Shown piece after piece: positions 17,733-30,948 of a stretch of 64,000 bases of DNA. The notes beneath the pieces are model-generated. The model ran no database searches and was not told where the DNA came from. It saw nothing but the letters and a program-made list of their open reading frames with translations. Origin of the DNA: Pseudohongiella spirulinae (GTDB lineage: Bacteria; Pseudomonadota; Gammaproteobacteria; Pseudomonadales; Pseudohongiellaceae); the NCBI RefSeq assembly GCF_001444425.1, contig NZ_CP013189.1, positions 1,922,001 through 1,986,000 on the forward strand, in the 5' to 3' direction. The position numbers were made by a program, and so were the translations under genes. Positions within the stretch are counted from its first letter, which is position 1; the number at the start of each line of letters is the position of its first letter.

Positions 17733-17999
17733 ATGCCGACAATTTCGATGTTTTATGGGTTAATAATACGCATGTACTATGCACCAGGAGAACATCCACC
17801 ACCGCATTTTCATGTTTATTATGGAGAATACCAAGCCTCTGTCGCCATCGCGGATCTGGTTATCATTCACAGTAATTTGCCCACCAGGCAATTACGGCTG
17901 GTCAAAGCTTGGGCTGAACTACATCGCGACGAGTTGATGGCGAATTGGCAATTGGTAATGAATGGCGAAGAACCCTTTAAAATACCTCCCTTGCAATAG
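17733..17999 (+). CDS. DUF4160 protein
   Basis: An 88-residue protein with the DUF4160 signature MPTISMFYGLIIRMYYAPGEHPPPHFHVYYGEY, including the proline/histidine-rich HPPPHFHV centre. The family is often found paired with a DUF2442 gene, as here, nine bases downstream, and such pairs have been suggested to be toxin-antitoxin modules. No catalytic activity is known to me. Its start has a good AAGGAG box (17720-17725). It is cytoplasmic and soluble by composition. Confidence 0.8.
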   Translation: MPTISMFYGLIIRMYYAPGEHPPPHFHVYYGEYQASVAIADLVIIHSNLPTRQLRLVKAWAELHRDELMANWQLVMNGEEPFKIPPLQ

Positions 18000-18008
18000 G
18001 AGTCAGCT

Positions 18009-18245
18009 ATGCACCCCGCTGTCACCAAAGTCAAAGTAATCGAAGATCACAAGCTCCGTGTCAGTTTCGAAAATGGCGAGCAGGGTGAGCTGGACATGAC
18101 CCCTTATCTCGACTTTGGAGTTTTCAGCAGATTAAAAAACCCTCAAATCTTCAATCAGGTCACGATATCTTTCAAAACAATCGAATGGCCTTGCGGTGTC
18201 GATTTGGACCCAGAGTTCGTGTACGAAAAAACCGTGAAACGTTAA
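18009..18245 (+). CDS. DUF2442 protein
   Basis: A 78-residue protein with VKVIEDHKLRVSFENGEQGELDMTPYL and the ending VDLDPEFVYEK, typical of DUF2442. It is the usual partner of DUF4160 and lies nine bases after it with its own ribosome site (AGGAG at 17998-18002). In the proposed modules the DUF2442 member would be the DNA-binding or antitoxin-like part; this is inference. The truncated RAYT begins directly after its stop codon. Confidence 0.8.
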   Translation: MHPAVTKVKVIEDHKLRVSFENGEQGELDMTPYLDFGVFSRLKNPQIFNQVTISFKTIEWPCGVDLDPEFVYEKTVKR

Positions 18246-18734
18246 GCATCGCCGATTTGGGGGCGCGGCAATAACAAGCAGATTGTGTTTCGCGAACCAC
18301 GCGATTATCGCTATTACCTGAAACTCTGGATGGATTGCGCGAAACGCTACGGGCTTGATGTGCATGCCTTTTGCGAAATGACAAATCATATCCATTTTCT
18401 GGTTACTAACCGACAAAAAGATGCCATTTCGCGCACGATGCAAACAGTTGGCAGCAATTACGCGCGCTATGTAAACCGGGAATACGACAGAACCGGATCG
18501 CTCTGGGAGGGTCGCCACCGCGCACATCTGGTACAGGGCATGGAGTATGTAATGCAGTGCTACTGCTACATTGAGCTGAATCCTGTGCGCACGGGCATCG
18601 CGGCGAAGCCCAGCGATTATCCGTGGTCCAGCTACCACAATACCGCGATTGGCTCACCCGGCTGGCTGACGCGGCATGGGACGGCGTTGACGGATGAGGA
18701 TGCTTTTGAGGTTGAAGTCTGCGATTACCATTAA
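18246..18734 (+). pseudogene. REP-associated tyrosine transposase (RAYT), 5'-truncated
   Basis: The frame right after the DUF2442 stop reads PIWGRGNNKQIVFREPRDYRYY, which joins a RAYT protein in mid-domain: the usual 20-25 N-terminal residues ending in a HV-x-x-RGN-like strand are missing. The rest is well kept: the HUH motif in MTNHIHFLVTN, the catalytic-tyrosine region YARYVNREYDRTGSLWEGR, and CYCYIELNPVR with DYPWSSY. No ATG precedes the core; a GTG at 18285 would give 149 residues. RAYTs cut and join single-stranded REP hairpins. This copy is probably inactive, but a closely related intact copy elsewhere could mobilise the repeats in this window. Confidence 0.8.
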
Positions 18735-18747
18735 AGAGAGGTGTTGT

Positions 18748-18902
18748 ATGTCTATTGATAATACGGGCATGAAACGCAGGCCTACACACCCTGGCGAAAT
18801 GCTGCGCGAGGATTTTTTGCCGGATTATGAATTGAATGTTGCGGGTCTGGCTGATGCGCTGGGTGTATCGCGACAGTCAATCAATGAGCTGTTACGTGAG
18901 CG

Positions 18903-18903
<1 letters not shown>
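18748..18903 (+). pseudogene. HigA-type antitoxin remnant, 3'-truncated
   Basis: MKRRPTHPGEMLREDFLPDYELNVAGLADALGVSRQSINELLRER is the N-terminal helix-turn-helix of a HigA/VapI antitoxin. The usual following helix (about 40 residues with a FWLN-like motif) is absent. The frame instead runs on as antisense of ligA to 19116, giving meaningless residues. No HigB toxin gene lies upstream. The break coincides with the ligA stop codon at 18903-18905, so a deletion or rearrangement joined two unrelated ends here. Confidence 0.72.
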
Positions 18904-23136
<4,233 letters not shown>

Positions 23137-23158
23137 TGTTTTAAGTTATCCTTCTTGC

Positions 23159-26100
23159 TCACATCGCCGCCAACTCGGCCGCTTCTTCTATATCTACCGC
23201 CACGATGCGGCTCACGCCGGGCTCATGCATGGTCACACCCAGCAGCTGGTTGGCCACTTCCATCGTCAGTTTATTGTGCGTAATAAAGATGAACTGTACC
23301 GTGTCGGACATCTCTTTGACCAGCCGGCTGTAGCGGCCGGTATTGGCGTCGTCCAGCGGCGCGTCGACCTCGTCCAGCATACAGAAGGGCGAGGGATTGA
23401 GCCGGAAAATAGAGAACACCAGAGCGATGGCAGTCATGGCCTTTTCGCCGCCGGACAGCAGGTGGATGGTGCTGTTGCGCTTGCCGGGCGGGCGAGCCAT
23501 GATGGCGACGCCGGTGTCGAGCAGGTCTTCGCCGGTCATATCCAGATAGGCGTGCCCACCGCCAAACACCTTGGGGAACAGCTCCTGCAGGCCGGCGTTG
23601 ATTTTGTCGAAGGTTTCCTTGAAGCGGGTGCGCGTTTCGCGATCGATCTTGCGGATGGCGTTTTCCAGCGTCACCAAAGCCTTTTCCAGGTCCTCATTTT
23701 GGGCATCCAGGTACACTTTACGTTCGGACTGCTGCTGATATTCCTCGATCGCGGCCAGGTTAATGGCGCCCAAGCGCTGAATGCGCTGACCGATGGCCTG
23801 TAATTCCTGCTCACATTCGTCTGCAGTTAACTCGTCGGGCAACTGTGCCAACACGGTTTGCAGGTCATAGCGCGCCTCGCGCAGCTGTTCCGCCAGGGCT
23901 TCGCGCTTGACCAGATCACCTTCTGTTTTCAGGCGATTTTCCATCAGTTTTTCACGCAGACCGGCGGCCTGACGTTCAAAGCCGGCGCGCTGTTGCTCCA
24001 GAGCGCGCAGCTGATGTTCGTTTTCATCGGCGGCGGCCTTGGCGGCAGTCATCTGCTCTTCCACTGCCACGCGTTTTTGCAGCAGCAGCTCCAGTTCCTC
24101 GCGCTTGCTTTCCAGCGGCATATCGGACTCGGCGAGCTGCCTCTCTATCGATTCGATGCGTTCACGAGCGCGCTGCACCTGGGTGCTCATGCGCGCCATG
24201 GTGTCTTTGACCGAGGTAATCTGGGTCTGCAACAGCTGCGCGCGCATGCTGATCTGGTGGTGATGATCCTTGTCGTGGCGCGCTTTCTGGCGCACCTGAT
24301 CCAGGGTCTGGCGCAGCTCATCACGCTGCTGCAGCAGTTGCTCGCGCCGCTCAACATCCTGCTCCATGGTGTCCAGCGCCAGTTGCAGACGTTCGCGCGA
24401 CTGAGTGATGTTGTCCTGCTCGAATTCCAGTTGCTTCTGCAGCTCTTCCAGCTCATGCTGCAGGCGATTGCGACGCTGATTGGCCTGCTCTTCTTTCATG
24501 ATTTTGGCGCTGAGGCGTGATTTCAGGTCGCTGTGCTCACGGCTCATCTGGGCGATGCGGCGCTGTACATCGTCGCGGCGTGATTCCAGGTCACGCAGGC
24601 TGTCACGGCTTTGCTGCTGCTGATCGACCAGCTCATCCACGCGCATCTGCAGCTCATCCATCTGCTCCTGCAGGCGGGTCATTTCACCCTTGCGAGCCAG
24701 CATGCCCTCGGCGGCATCGACGGATTTTCGCACGCGCAGCCAGTTTGGCCCCAGCCACAGGCCGTCGCGGGTGACGACTGACTCATGGGTCAGCAGGTCT
24801 GGGCGCAAGGCCATGGCCTGTTCCAGCGAGTCAGCGGCAAAGATGTTGCCCAGCAGTGGCGCCATGTCCACGGTGCTGGTGATCTTTGAGCTCAGCAGCG
24901 GCGCGTCGACGACTGCACCGGGGACGGAGGCGGTCTCCGTCCCCCGCGTCACCAAGGTGACGTTGGGGACAGAGACCGCCTCCGTCCCCCGCGCCAGATC
25001 ATCCACACAAACCGCCTGCAGGGTATCGCCCAGCACCGCCTCTACAGCCTGCTCCCAGCCCTCGGCCACCTGAATCTTTTCGCCCAGGCGGGCGTTATCG
25101 GCCAGGCCACGCTCGGTCAGCCAGGCATTGAGTTTGTTGTCTTTCTGCCCCAGCGCCGCCTGCTGCAGAGCTTCCAGGGAGGCGAACTGGCCTTTGCCGC
25201 GCTGCAAATCGGAGCGGGCCTGGTCCAGCTCGGCGGACAGCTGCTGGCCGCGGCTGCGTTCCTGATTGATGCCCTCGGCCATATCGGAACTCTGGGCCTG
25301 TTGCGCCTCCAGGTCATCTTCCATCTGGGTCAGCTGCATGGACAGCTCTTCAATGGCATCCTGTTCGGGGTTTTCACCCAGTGTGGCGCGTTCTTCTTTC
25401 AGGCGAGCGCGGCGCTCAATGCCCCGCTCAACAATCTTTTCCAACTGCTGGATGCGCGACTGCTCCACTTCTGCCGTCTGGCGCGGCTCTTCTGAACGCT
25501 GACTGAAACCGTCCCACTCATGCTGCCACTGCTGCATGCGCTCCTCGGCTTCTTCCAGCTGAATGGCCGACTCTTCGGCGGTGTGTTCAGCCATCTCCAG
25601 CTCGGGTGTCAAGGCATCCAGTTCACCCTGCAGGTTTTCAAGCTTCTGCACATCCACATCCATGTCGGACTGGGACTGGGAGAAGCTGCGGCGGTTGTCT
25701 TCCAGATCGGCGCGCAGCTGTTTCATACGCTCAATGTGATGCTCAATGGACTGTTCGATGCGGGCAATATCGCCACCGATGGAGTAGTAGCGCCCCTGCA
25801 CTTCGCTAAGCGCGTCATTGCGCTCGGTCTGGTTCAGCAGCAGCTGTTCATGTTGCGCATCCAGCGCGCGCTGATCGGTGATCACCGCCTCTATCTGCAG
25901 CTCCAGATCGCGAATCACCGCCTGCTTCGACTCGACTTCTGTGTTAAGAGCACGCCAGCGCAAAGCATTATACTGCGCATTAAGATCACGCTCTTGTGAT
26001 TTGTATTCCTTATATTTTTCTGCAGCCTGCGCTTGACGATGCAGATGCTGCAACTGTCGCTCCAGCTCCTCACGAATATCAGTCAGACGCTCCAGGTTCT

Positions 26101-26665
26101 CGCGGGTGCGCTTGATGCGATTCTCGGTATCACGGCGTCTTTCTTTATATTTAGAGATACCCGCCGCCTCTTCAATAAAGATGCGCAGCTCCTCCGGCTT
26201 GGACTCAATCAGACGCGAGACCATGCCCTGCTCGATGATGGAATAGCTGCGCGGACCCAGACCGGTACCCAGAAAAATATCGGTAATATCGCGCCGACGA
26301 CACTTGGCACCATTAAGCATGTAGATGTTCTGCCCGTCGCGGGTGACCTTGCGCTTGATGGAGATCTCGCTGAACTTGGCGTACTCGCCCTGAATACGGT
26401 TATCGCTGTTGTCGAAAATCAGCTCGATGCTGGCCTGACCAACCGGCTTGCGCCCGCCCGAGCCATTAAAGATGACATCGGTCATATTCTCGCCGCGCAG
26501 ATTCTTGGCGGAACTTTCACCCATCACCCAGCGCACCGCGTCGATGATATTGGATTTGCCGCAGCCATTGGGGCCAACAACCGCACACAGATTGCTTGGG
26601 AAATTGACAGTGGTGGGGTCAACAAACGACTTGAAGCCGGCGAGTTTGATACTTTTTAAGCGCAT
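23159..26665 (-). CDS. smc: Chromosome segregation protein SMC
   Basis: A 1168-residue structural-maintenance ATPase. Walker A GPNGCGKSNIIDAV is near the N-terminus; the C-terminal head has the signature LSGGEKAMTAIA and Walker B MLDEVDAPLDD. Long coiled coils flank a hinge at about residues 510-660. Two REP units at 24918-24994 are read in frame as residues about 558-583 ([11 protein letters not shown] and [11 protein letters not shown]), replacing part of the hinge where relatives have other sequence. The rest is intact, so the protein probably functions. Start ATG at 26665 gives the family-typical MRLKSIKLAGFKSF. Confidence 0.95.
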   Translation of the reverse strand: MRLKSIKLAGFKSFVDPTTVNFPSNLCAVVGPNGCGKSNIIDAVRWVMGESSAKNLRGENMTDVIFNGSGGRKPVGQASIELIFDNSDNRIQGEYAKFSEISIKRKVTRDGQNIYMLNGAKCRRRDITDIFLGTGLGPRSYSIIEQGMVSRLIESKPEELRIFIEEAAGISKYKERRRDTENRIKRTRENLERLTDIREELERQLQHLHRQAQAAEKYKEYKSQERDLNAQYNALRWRALNTEVESKQAVIRDLELQIEAVITDQRALDAQHEQLLLNQTERNDALSEVQGRYYSIGGDIARIEQSIEHHIERMKQLRADLEDNRRSFSQSQSDMDVDVQKLENLQGELDALTPELEMAEHTAEESAIQLEEAEERMQQWQHEWDGFSQRSEEPRQTAEVEQSRIQQLEKIVERGIERRARLKEERATLGENPEQDAIEELSMQLTQMEDDLEAQQAQSSDMAEGINQERSRGQQLSAELDQARSDLQRGKGQFASLEALQQAALGQKDNKLNAWLTERGLADNARLGEKIQVAEGWEQAVEAVLGDTLQAVCVDDLARGTEAVSVPNVTLVTRGTETASVPGAVVDAPLLSSKITSTVDMAPLLGNIFAADSLEQAMALRPDLLTHESVVTRDGLWLGPNWLRVRKSVDAAEGMLARKGEMTRLQEQMDELQMRVDELVDQQQQSRDSLRDLESRRDDVQRRIAQMSREHSDLKSRLSAKIMKEEQANQRRNRLQHELEELQKQLEFEQDNITQSRERLQLALDTMEQDVERREQLLQQRDELRQTLDQVRQKARHDKDHHHQISMRAQLLQTQITSVKDTMARMSTQVQRARERIESIERQLAESDMPLESKREELELLLQKRVAVEEQMTAAKAAADENEHQLRALEQQRAGFERQAAGLREKLMENRLKTEGDLVKREALAEQLREARYDLQTVLAQLPDELTADECEQELQAIGQRIQRLGAINLAAIEEYQQQSERKVYLDAQNEDLEKALVTLENAIRKIDRETRTRFKETFDKINAGLQELFPKVFGGGHAYLDMTGEDLLDTGVAIMARPPGKRNSTIHLLSGGEKAMTAIALVFSIFRLNPSPFCMLDEVDAPLDDANTGRYSRLVKEMSDTVQFIFITHNKLTMEVANQLLGVTMHEPGVSRIVAVDIEEAAELAAM
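24918..24994. repeat. Two facing REP units in the smc hinge
   Basis: A plus-oriented unit (24918-24951) with the CTCCGTCCCC arm, forming a perfect ten-pair hairpin around GCGGT, and a minus-oriented unit (24957-24994). They are separated by a few bases. Both are open in the smc frame. Confidence 0.95.
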
Positions 26666-26800
26666 GTTATGGGGCGGTCTCTAACATCCTGTTGTGCGGT
26701 TTTTATAATCCCGAGAGTGTAGCGGAAAAAATGTCCTTCGTCCGCACTTTTTCTGCTAAGCTAGCCGCATCAAAAGGAATTTTACACAGTTTAACAAACC

Positions 26801-27937
26801 ATGACTGATACCCGCTTCCGATGTATCCAGAGCGCGGCTGTTGCCGCACTTTTGACATTCTCCATTGCGCCGACCACCCACGCCCAACAGCCCACCGGCT
26901 GGATCAGCAACGGACACGTCAGCGCCTATACGCTGAAACCCGGTGAATTTGAGCTCTCCGGCAGTGCACTACAGGTCAACGACACCATCGATTTCCTGAA
27001 TCTGCGCGACGATTTGTTGTCGGGCAACAGCCGATTGATCGACAACAGCGGCGATCTGAGCGGCACGCGTGGCGAACTGCGCCTGGGCGTATGGAAAGGT
27101 CTTGAGTTGTTTTACAGTCGGCAGCAGCAGGATATGACCCTGAAAATCAACCCCTCCAGCCGCGCCAACATCATCGACCTGGATGACCAACTGGAAACCA
27201 CCAGCACCCGCTGGGGTGCCCGTTTTGTTGTGTTCGAGTCCGGCAGCAACCGTCAGGATCGCGCCTCCAGCAGCCTGGCACTGCAAATTTCCCGGTCAGA
27301 AAATAACAGCAAGGCATTCGGGGGATTTTTGCAGGAGCTGCGATTTAACGCCAACGTCGTCGTCACCCTGGACCCACCCCAGTATTTCAGCATGGACAGA
27401 CTGGCCGACGATGGCTGGCAGAGCCGCCTGATTTACAGCACCGCACTGGGTAGTAACACCACCCTGAGCGCCTGGGTCGGCTACGGTGAATCAGATGCCA
27501 GCTCGGGAACCAGCACGGAAATCGATAACAGCACCATTCAGGATGCGTTTCTGCAGACCTTCGACCTGAGTGAGAAGCAGTACTTGGCCGGCTTTAATCT
27601 GAACTTTCAGCAGATCCCCCGTCTGCCCGTGCAGCTTGGCTACGAGTACCTGAATATCAGCAATCGGGATCAGAACATTGTCAGCAGCAACAGCAGCCTG
27701 TTACCCTCGTTTTTGCGGGGTGGCAACCTGGCCGACAGCGCCACCAGCAACCATACGGCATACGGGACAGTCAGTTGGTGGGCCACGCCTCATCTTTATG
27801 CATCATTGTCCGGCAAGGTGTTCCGCAACCAGTTTGTCGGCATCATGCCGCACTTTAATAACCCGCTCAGCGCCAGTTTTTCCGACACGCTGTACGGGTT
27901 TGTTGAACTGAAACTCGGATTTAAATTCATCAGATAA
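26801..27937 (+). CDS. Predicted outer-membrane beta-barrel protein, function unknown
   Basis: A 378-residue protein with an N-terminal signal peptide ending THAQQ. The mature part alternates polar and hydrophobic residues with many aromatic girdle positions, and ends LYGFVELKLGFKFIR: a terminal strand of the outer-membrane type, though ending in Ile-Arg rather than Phe. LELFYSRQQQDMTLK and GYEYLNISNRDQN fit barrel strands. I recognise no named family. It is 12 bases ahead of the first of two large secreted paralogues, so the three may form an operon with a common surface role. Confidence 0.7.
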   Translation: MTDTRFRCIQSAAVAALLTFSIAPTTHAQQPTGWISNGHVSAYTLKPGEFELSGSALQVNDTIDFLNLRDDLLSGNSRLIDNSGDLSGTRGELRLGVWKGLELFYSRQQQDMTLKINPSSRANIIDLDDQLETTSTRWGARFVVFESGSNRQDRASSSLALQISRSENNSKAFGGFLQELRFNANVVVTLDPPQYFSMDRLADDGWQSRLIYSTALGSNTTLSAWVGYGESDASSGTSTEIDNSTIQDAFLQTFDLSEKQYLAGFNLNFQQIPRLPVQLGYEYLNISNRDQNIVSSNSSLLPSFLRGGNLADSATSNHTAYGTVSWWATPHLYASLSGKVFRNQFVGIMPHFNNPLSASFSDTLYGFVELKLGFKFIR

Positions 27938-27949
27938 AAAGGTAATTCC

Positions 27950-30661
27950 ATGTATCCTGACAGCCGGTTCACCCGCAAGCATCTCAATCAACTGATTGCC
28001 GGCACGATGCTGGCTGGCCTGGGGCTGACCGCGCAGGCCAATGATCTGAGCATTGACAATGGCGCACTGACACTCAGCAGCGGCGGCTTTTCCGCCAACG
28101 CCACGGTAGGCACCAACGGGGTGGTTTCTCCCCGGGTGACGGATGTGCCAGTATCAGGCAACTTCGGTATCCCCAACTTCAGCTTCAATCTCGTCAACAG
28201 CGCGGCCGCCCCCACCAATGGCACTTACAACTTCAAAATAGGCGTGGCCATTGCCGATGAGGATTCCAACCGGCGCTTTGAAGCCTTTCTGGGCCAGTTG
28301 ACGCTTGAAATCAGCAATAACGGGCAGACCATTACCGGCTCGGTTCCGAATCAGGATCTGATCGTGATCGGACGCGATGGTGTCATAAGCGCCTCGGCCG
28401 TACTGAGCAATGCCTCGGCCAACGGCCCGGTCAGCATCAGCGGCGGGCAGGTTACCTTCAGCGGCACCCGGCTGGTAGACCGGCTAAAGGCGGCCAGTTC
28501 TGCATTCGATGCGATCCTGGACAGCTTTGATACTGGCGGACATTACACTTACCGCGTGGTCATTGAGCAGACAGACGGACCGTCAACGGTGCGTTTCGGG
28601 CGCTCAGACAGCGGCAGCTTCAGCGCCTTCCCGCGCGTACGCACAAGCTGTTCATTGAGCACCGCTTCGCAACTGAGCAGCGTGTTCGCGCTCAATGGCA
28701 CGGTCAACAACCAGGCGTATACAGTCGGCACACAGTTCAGCCAGGCCTATGCTGTACAAGGACAGTTCAGTGTCACGGGCGCCACGGGTACCGGTGACGC
28801 CCTGCCGGCCGCTTTCACAGAGACCTGTGTCAGCACACCTGATTCTGGCGGCGGTTCTTCTGGCGGTGGCGCAGGCTCGGGCGGCGGCTCGGGCGGCGGC
28901 GCTGGCTCTGGCGGTGACTCGGGAGCCGGCGGGGATTCTGGTTCTGGTGATGATAACGACGACGCCGAAGACGTGGTTTCAGAGACTGATCTGAACAATC
29001 AGCAGCAGGAAGTGGACGACCTGGCACAGCAGGTTGAACAGGCGCTGCAGAACAACGGCAGCGTCACCACCGAAACAGTCACCAAAACAGGTGAGGTCAC
29101 CGGACTGGCAGCCACCAACACCAACAAGATTGCCGAAGCACTCAACAGCGGCACCAATGTCAGCAAAACCAACATCCTGGGCACCATCAGCTCAGCGGCC
29201 AAGGCTGGCAACACCGGCTCCACCGTTATCCAGAACGCTGCTGACAATGCCGCGCGGCAGGAAATCGTAGCGACCAGCCGCACTGTCATCAACAACAGTT
29301 CAACGGCCCTGGCGGCGCTGGCTGATCGCCGTGACAGCGGTGCGGAGCAACTGAGTTCGGAGGAACTGGCACAGGTCAAGGAGGCCTCCACCAACCTGCT
29401 GAAAACAGCCGCAGCGGTGAGCGGTGACAGCAACACCACCTCAGAACAACTGGCGCAAATCGCCCGCTCGGCGGCCAGCATCATTGATGCCGGCCAGCGC
29501 CTGGGTGTGGCGGCTGACGAGGCCGTAGTCAACACGGTGCGGGATGCCAGCAGCAAGATAGCCGAGGCCGCAATCCGCGCAGTTGCCGGCGCTGATGTCA
29601 GCGATGAGCAGATCAGCGAACTGCTGGCAGCCAACGAAGACCTGGCAGAACAGGTGCTGAGTCTGGCATTGCCCATACCACCGGCCGTGGTGGAGTCCGG
29701 CGAAGATGCCAAACAGCGACTGCAGCAAAATGCCGGTGAGCGGGGGTTACAGACCTCTGACGCAGCGCTGGAGCGCATCAGTCAGGCGGCCCGCAAGAAT
29801 ATCGTCAGACCTGACAACATTGTGGTCGGCGGTGTCAATATAGTCAGCAAACTGCAGGCCCTGTTCCGTGGCACAGCCGGATTGCTGTCGCTGATCGACA
29901 ACCGCGGCGGCACGGGCGGCATTGCGGCAATTACTGCCGACGAAGCGGACATCATTGTGGATGAGGCTACCGGTTCGGTGGTTGTGCAGCTACCCGGCGA
30001 AACCTATGCCGGCGCCATAGTCTCGGTCAAGTCGGTGCCGACTACCGTACCCAACGGCATTCGTCTGCGCCGCGATGGCCGGGGTGTGATTGTCACCGAA
30101 GGCATTGCTGTAGAATTGGCACCTATCGCACTGGATGTACTGGGTTTTGCGGCCGCCGTGGAAGCGGCCGGCTTCCCGTTCTCACTGCGCGACAATGCAT
30201 CCGTTTCGCTGGACCTGGGCAACGGTGAACGCTTCTCGGGCGCATTTGCCTATGACAATCTGGACGGCAAGACGGTGACCAACTGCGGTGCCGTGACCTT
30301 TGCAGACCCGGCCGGCCCCGTCAATTCGGCCAATCACGCGTTTGGTGTTAACTGCGCCAATGGCGTGTCGCAGACCATGCAGCCATTTGTCGATAACAGT
30401 GACTTCTTCGACAGTCTTGAAGCTGAAGGTCTGACAGGCCGAGTGGATCGCAGTACCGGCATGATCACGGTTGGCGGCGTCGGGCGCTTCAAGCCAGGCT
30501 TCTTTGTCAGCCCCCTGACAGCCGCCGACAGCAGTTTCCATGCAGCAAACAAGGACAGTTTTGACATTGCTTTCCGCGCCGGTGATGTGAATGGCGACGG
30601 CATTATGGATTACAGCATCATTTCGCCAAATGGCGTGCAGGTTCTGTACGGCACACCCTGA
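27950..30661 (+). CDS. Large secreted protein of unknown function, paralogue A
   Basis: A 903-residue protein with a signal peptide (LIAGTMLAGLGLTAQAND). Parts in order: an N-terminal beta-rich domain (about residues 30-290) with cysteines; a Gly/Ser/Asp-rich linker (about 298-335); a helical Ala/Thr/Asn-rich region (about 340-600) with NLLKTAAAVSGD and AADEAVVNTVRDAS; then a conserved C-terminal part with VPNGIRLRRDGRGVIVTEGI, NCGAVTFADPAGP and GRFKPGFFVSPLT. The end has DVNGDGIMDYSII, a calcium-binding DxNxDGxxD loop. The next gene is a paralogue with other middle domains. I recognise no family name. Confidence 0.8.
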   Translation: MYPDSRFTRKHLNQLIAGTMLAGLGLTAQANDLSIDNGALTLSSGGFSANATVGTNGVVSPRVTDVPVSGNFGIPNFSFNLVNSAAAPTNGTYNFKIGVAIADEDSNRRFEAFLGQLTLEISNNGQTITGSVPNQDLIVIGRDGVISASAVLSNASANGPVSISGGQVTFSGTRLVDRLKAASSAFDAILDSFDTGGHYTYRVVIEQTDGPSTVRFGRSDSGSFSAFPRVRTSCSLSTASQLSSVFALNGTVNNQAYTVGTQFSQAYAVQGQFSVTGATGTGDALPAAFTETCVSTPDSGGGSSGGGAGSGGGSGGGAGSGGDSGAGGDSGSGDDNDDAEDVVSETDLNNQQQEVDDLAQQVEQALQNNGSVTTETVTKTGEVTGLAATNTNKIAEALNSGTNVSKTNILGTISSAAKAGNTGSTVIQNAADNAARQEIVATSRTVINNSSTALAALADRRDSGAEQLSSEELAQVKEASTNLLKTAAAVSGDSNTTSEQLAQIARSAASIIDAGQRLGVAADEAVVNTVRDASSKIAEAAIRAVAGADVSDEQISELLAANEDLAEQVLSLALPIPPAVVESGEDAKQRLQQNAGERGLQTSDAALERISQAARKNIVRPDNIVVGGVNIVSKLQALFRGTAGLLSLIDNRGGTGGIAAITADEADIIVDEATGSVVVQLPGETYAGAIVSVKSVPTTVPNGIRLRRDGRGVIVTEGIAVELAPIALDVLGFAAAVEAAGFPFSLRDNASVSLDLGNGERFSGAFAYDNLDGKTVTNCGAVTFADPAGPVNSANHAFGVNCANGVSQTMQPFVDNSDFFDSLEAEGLTGRVDRSTGMITVGGVGRFKPGFFVSPLTAADSSFHAANKDSFDIAFRAGDVNGDGIMDYSIISPNGVQVLYGTP

Positions 30662-30673
30662 CCTTTCTTGACT

Positions 30674-30725
30674 GCACGTAGCCGCTTCTGATTAGCCAAA
30701 CAGCTAATTGGAAGCGGCTACGTGC
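30674..30725. terminator. Strong hairpin between the two paralogues
   Basis: Arms of 23 bases (GCACGTAGCCGCTTC, two mismatches, ATTAGC) enclose CAAACA. It begins 13 bases after the stop of paralogue A. There is no U tract, so it may be a Rho-type end or an mRNA-stabilising structure rather than a simple intrinsic terminator. The rest of the 287-base gap is AT-rich. It contains a TTGACA box at 30796-30801 without a good -10, and probably holds the promoter of the next gene. Confidence 0.6.
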
Positions 30726-30948
30726 GAGTTTATACTCCCCGTGTAGAAAAAAATTCTCAACAATCGCTTTAAGCTCTTGAAGCAAAGTCAAATTCTTGAC
30801 ATATTTGAGAGCGAAAATGATTACAAATTTTTACACTATTGCTGGCAATTTTGTGGCTGACGAGCCAAGTCTTAAGCAATTTGTTTTAATTTGACCTCCC
30901 AACATGTTGAAAACTAAAGAAATCCAAGGTACCAGAGGGATACGCAAA

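Noticed and set aside
18285-18734. An intact RAYT starting at the GTG 18285
   Set aside because: Family-like sequence (RGNNKQ) continues upstream of that codon, so the gene is truncated rather than starting there.
26681-26709. A TATAAT box upstream of the beta-barrel gene
   Set aside because: The -10 (26704-26709) is good but no acceptable -35 lies 16-18 bases before it, so I do not list a promoter.
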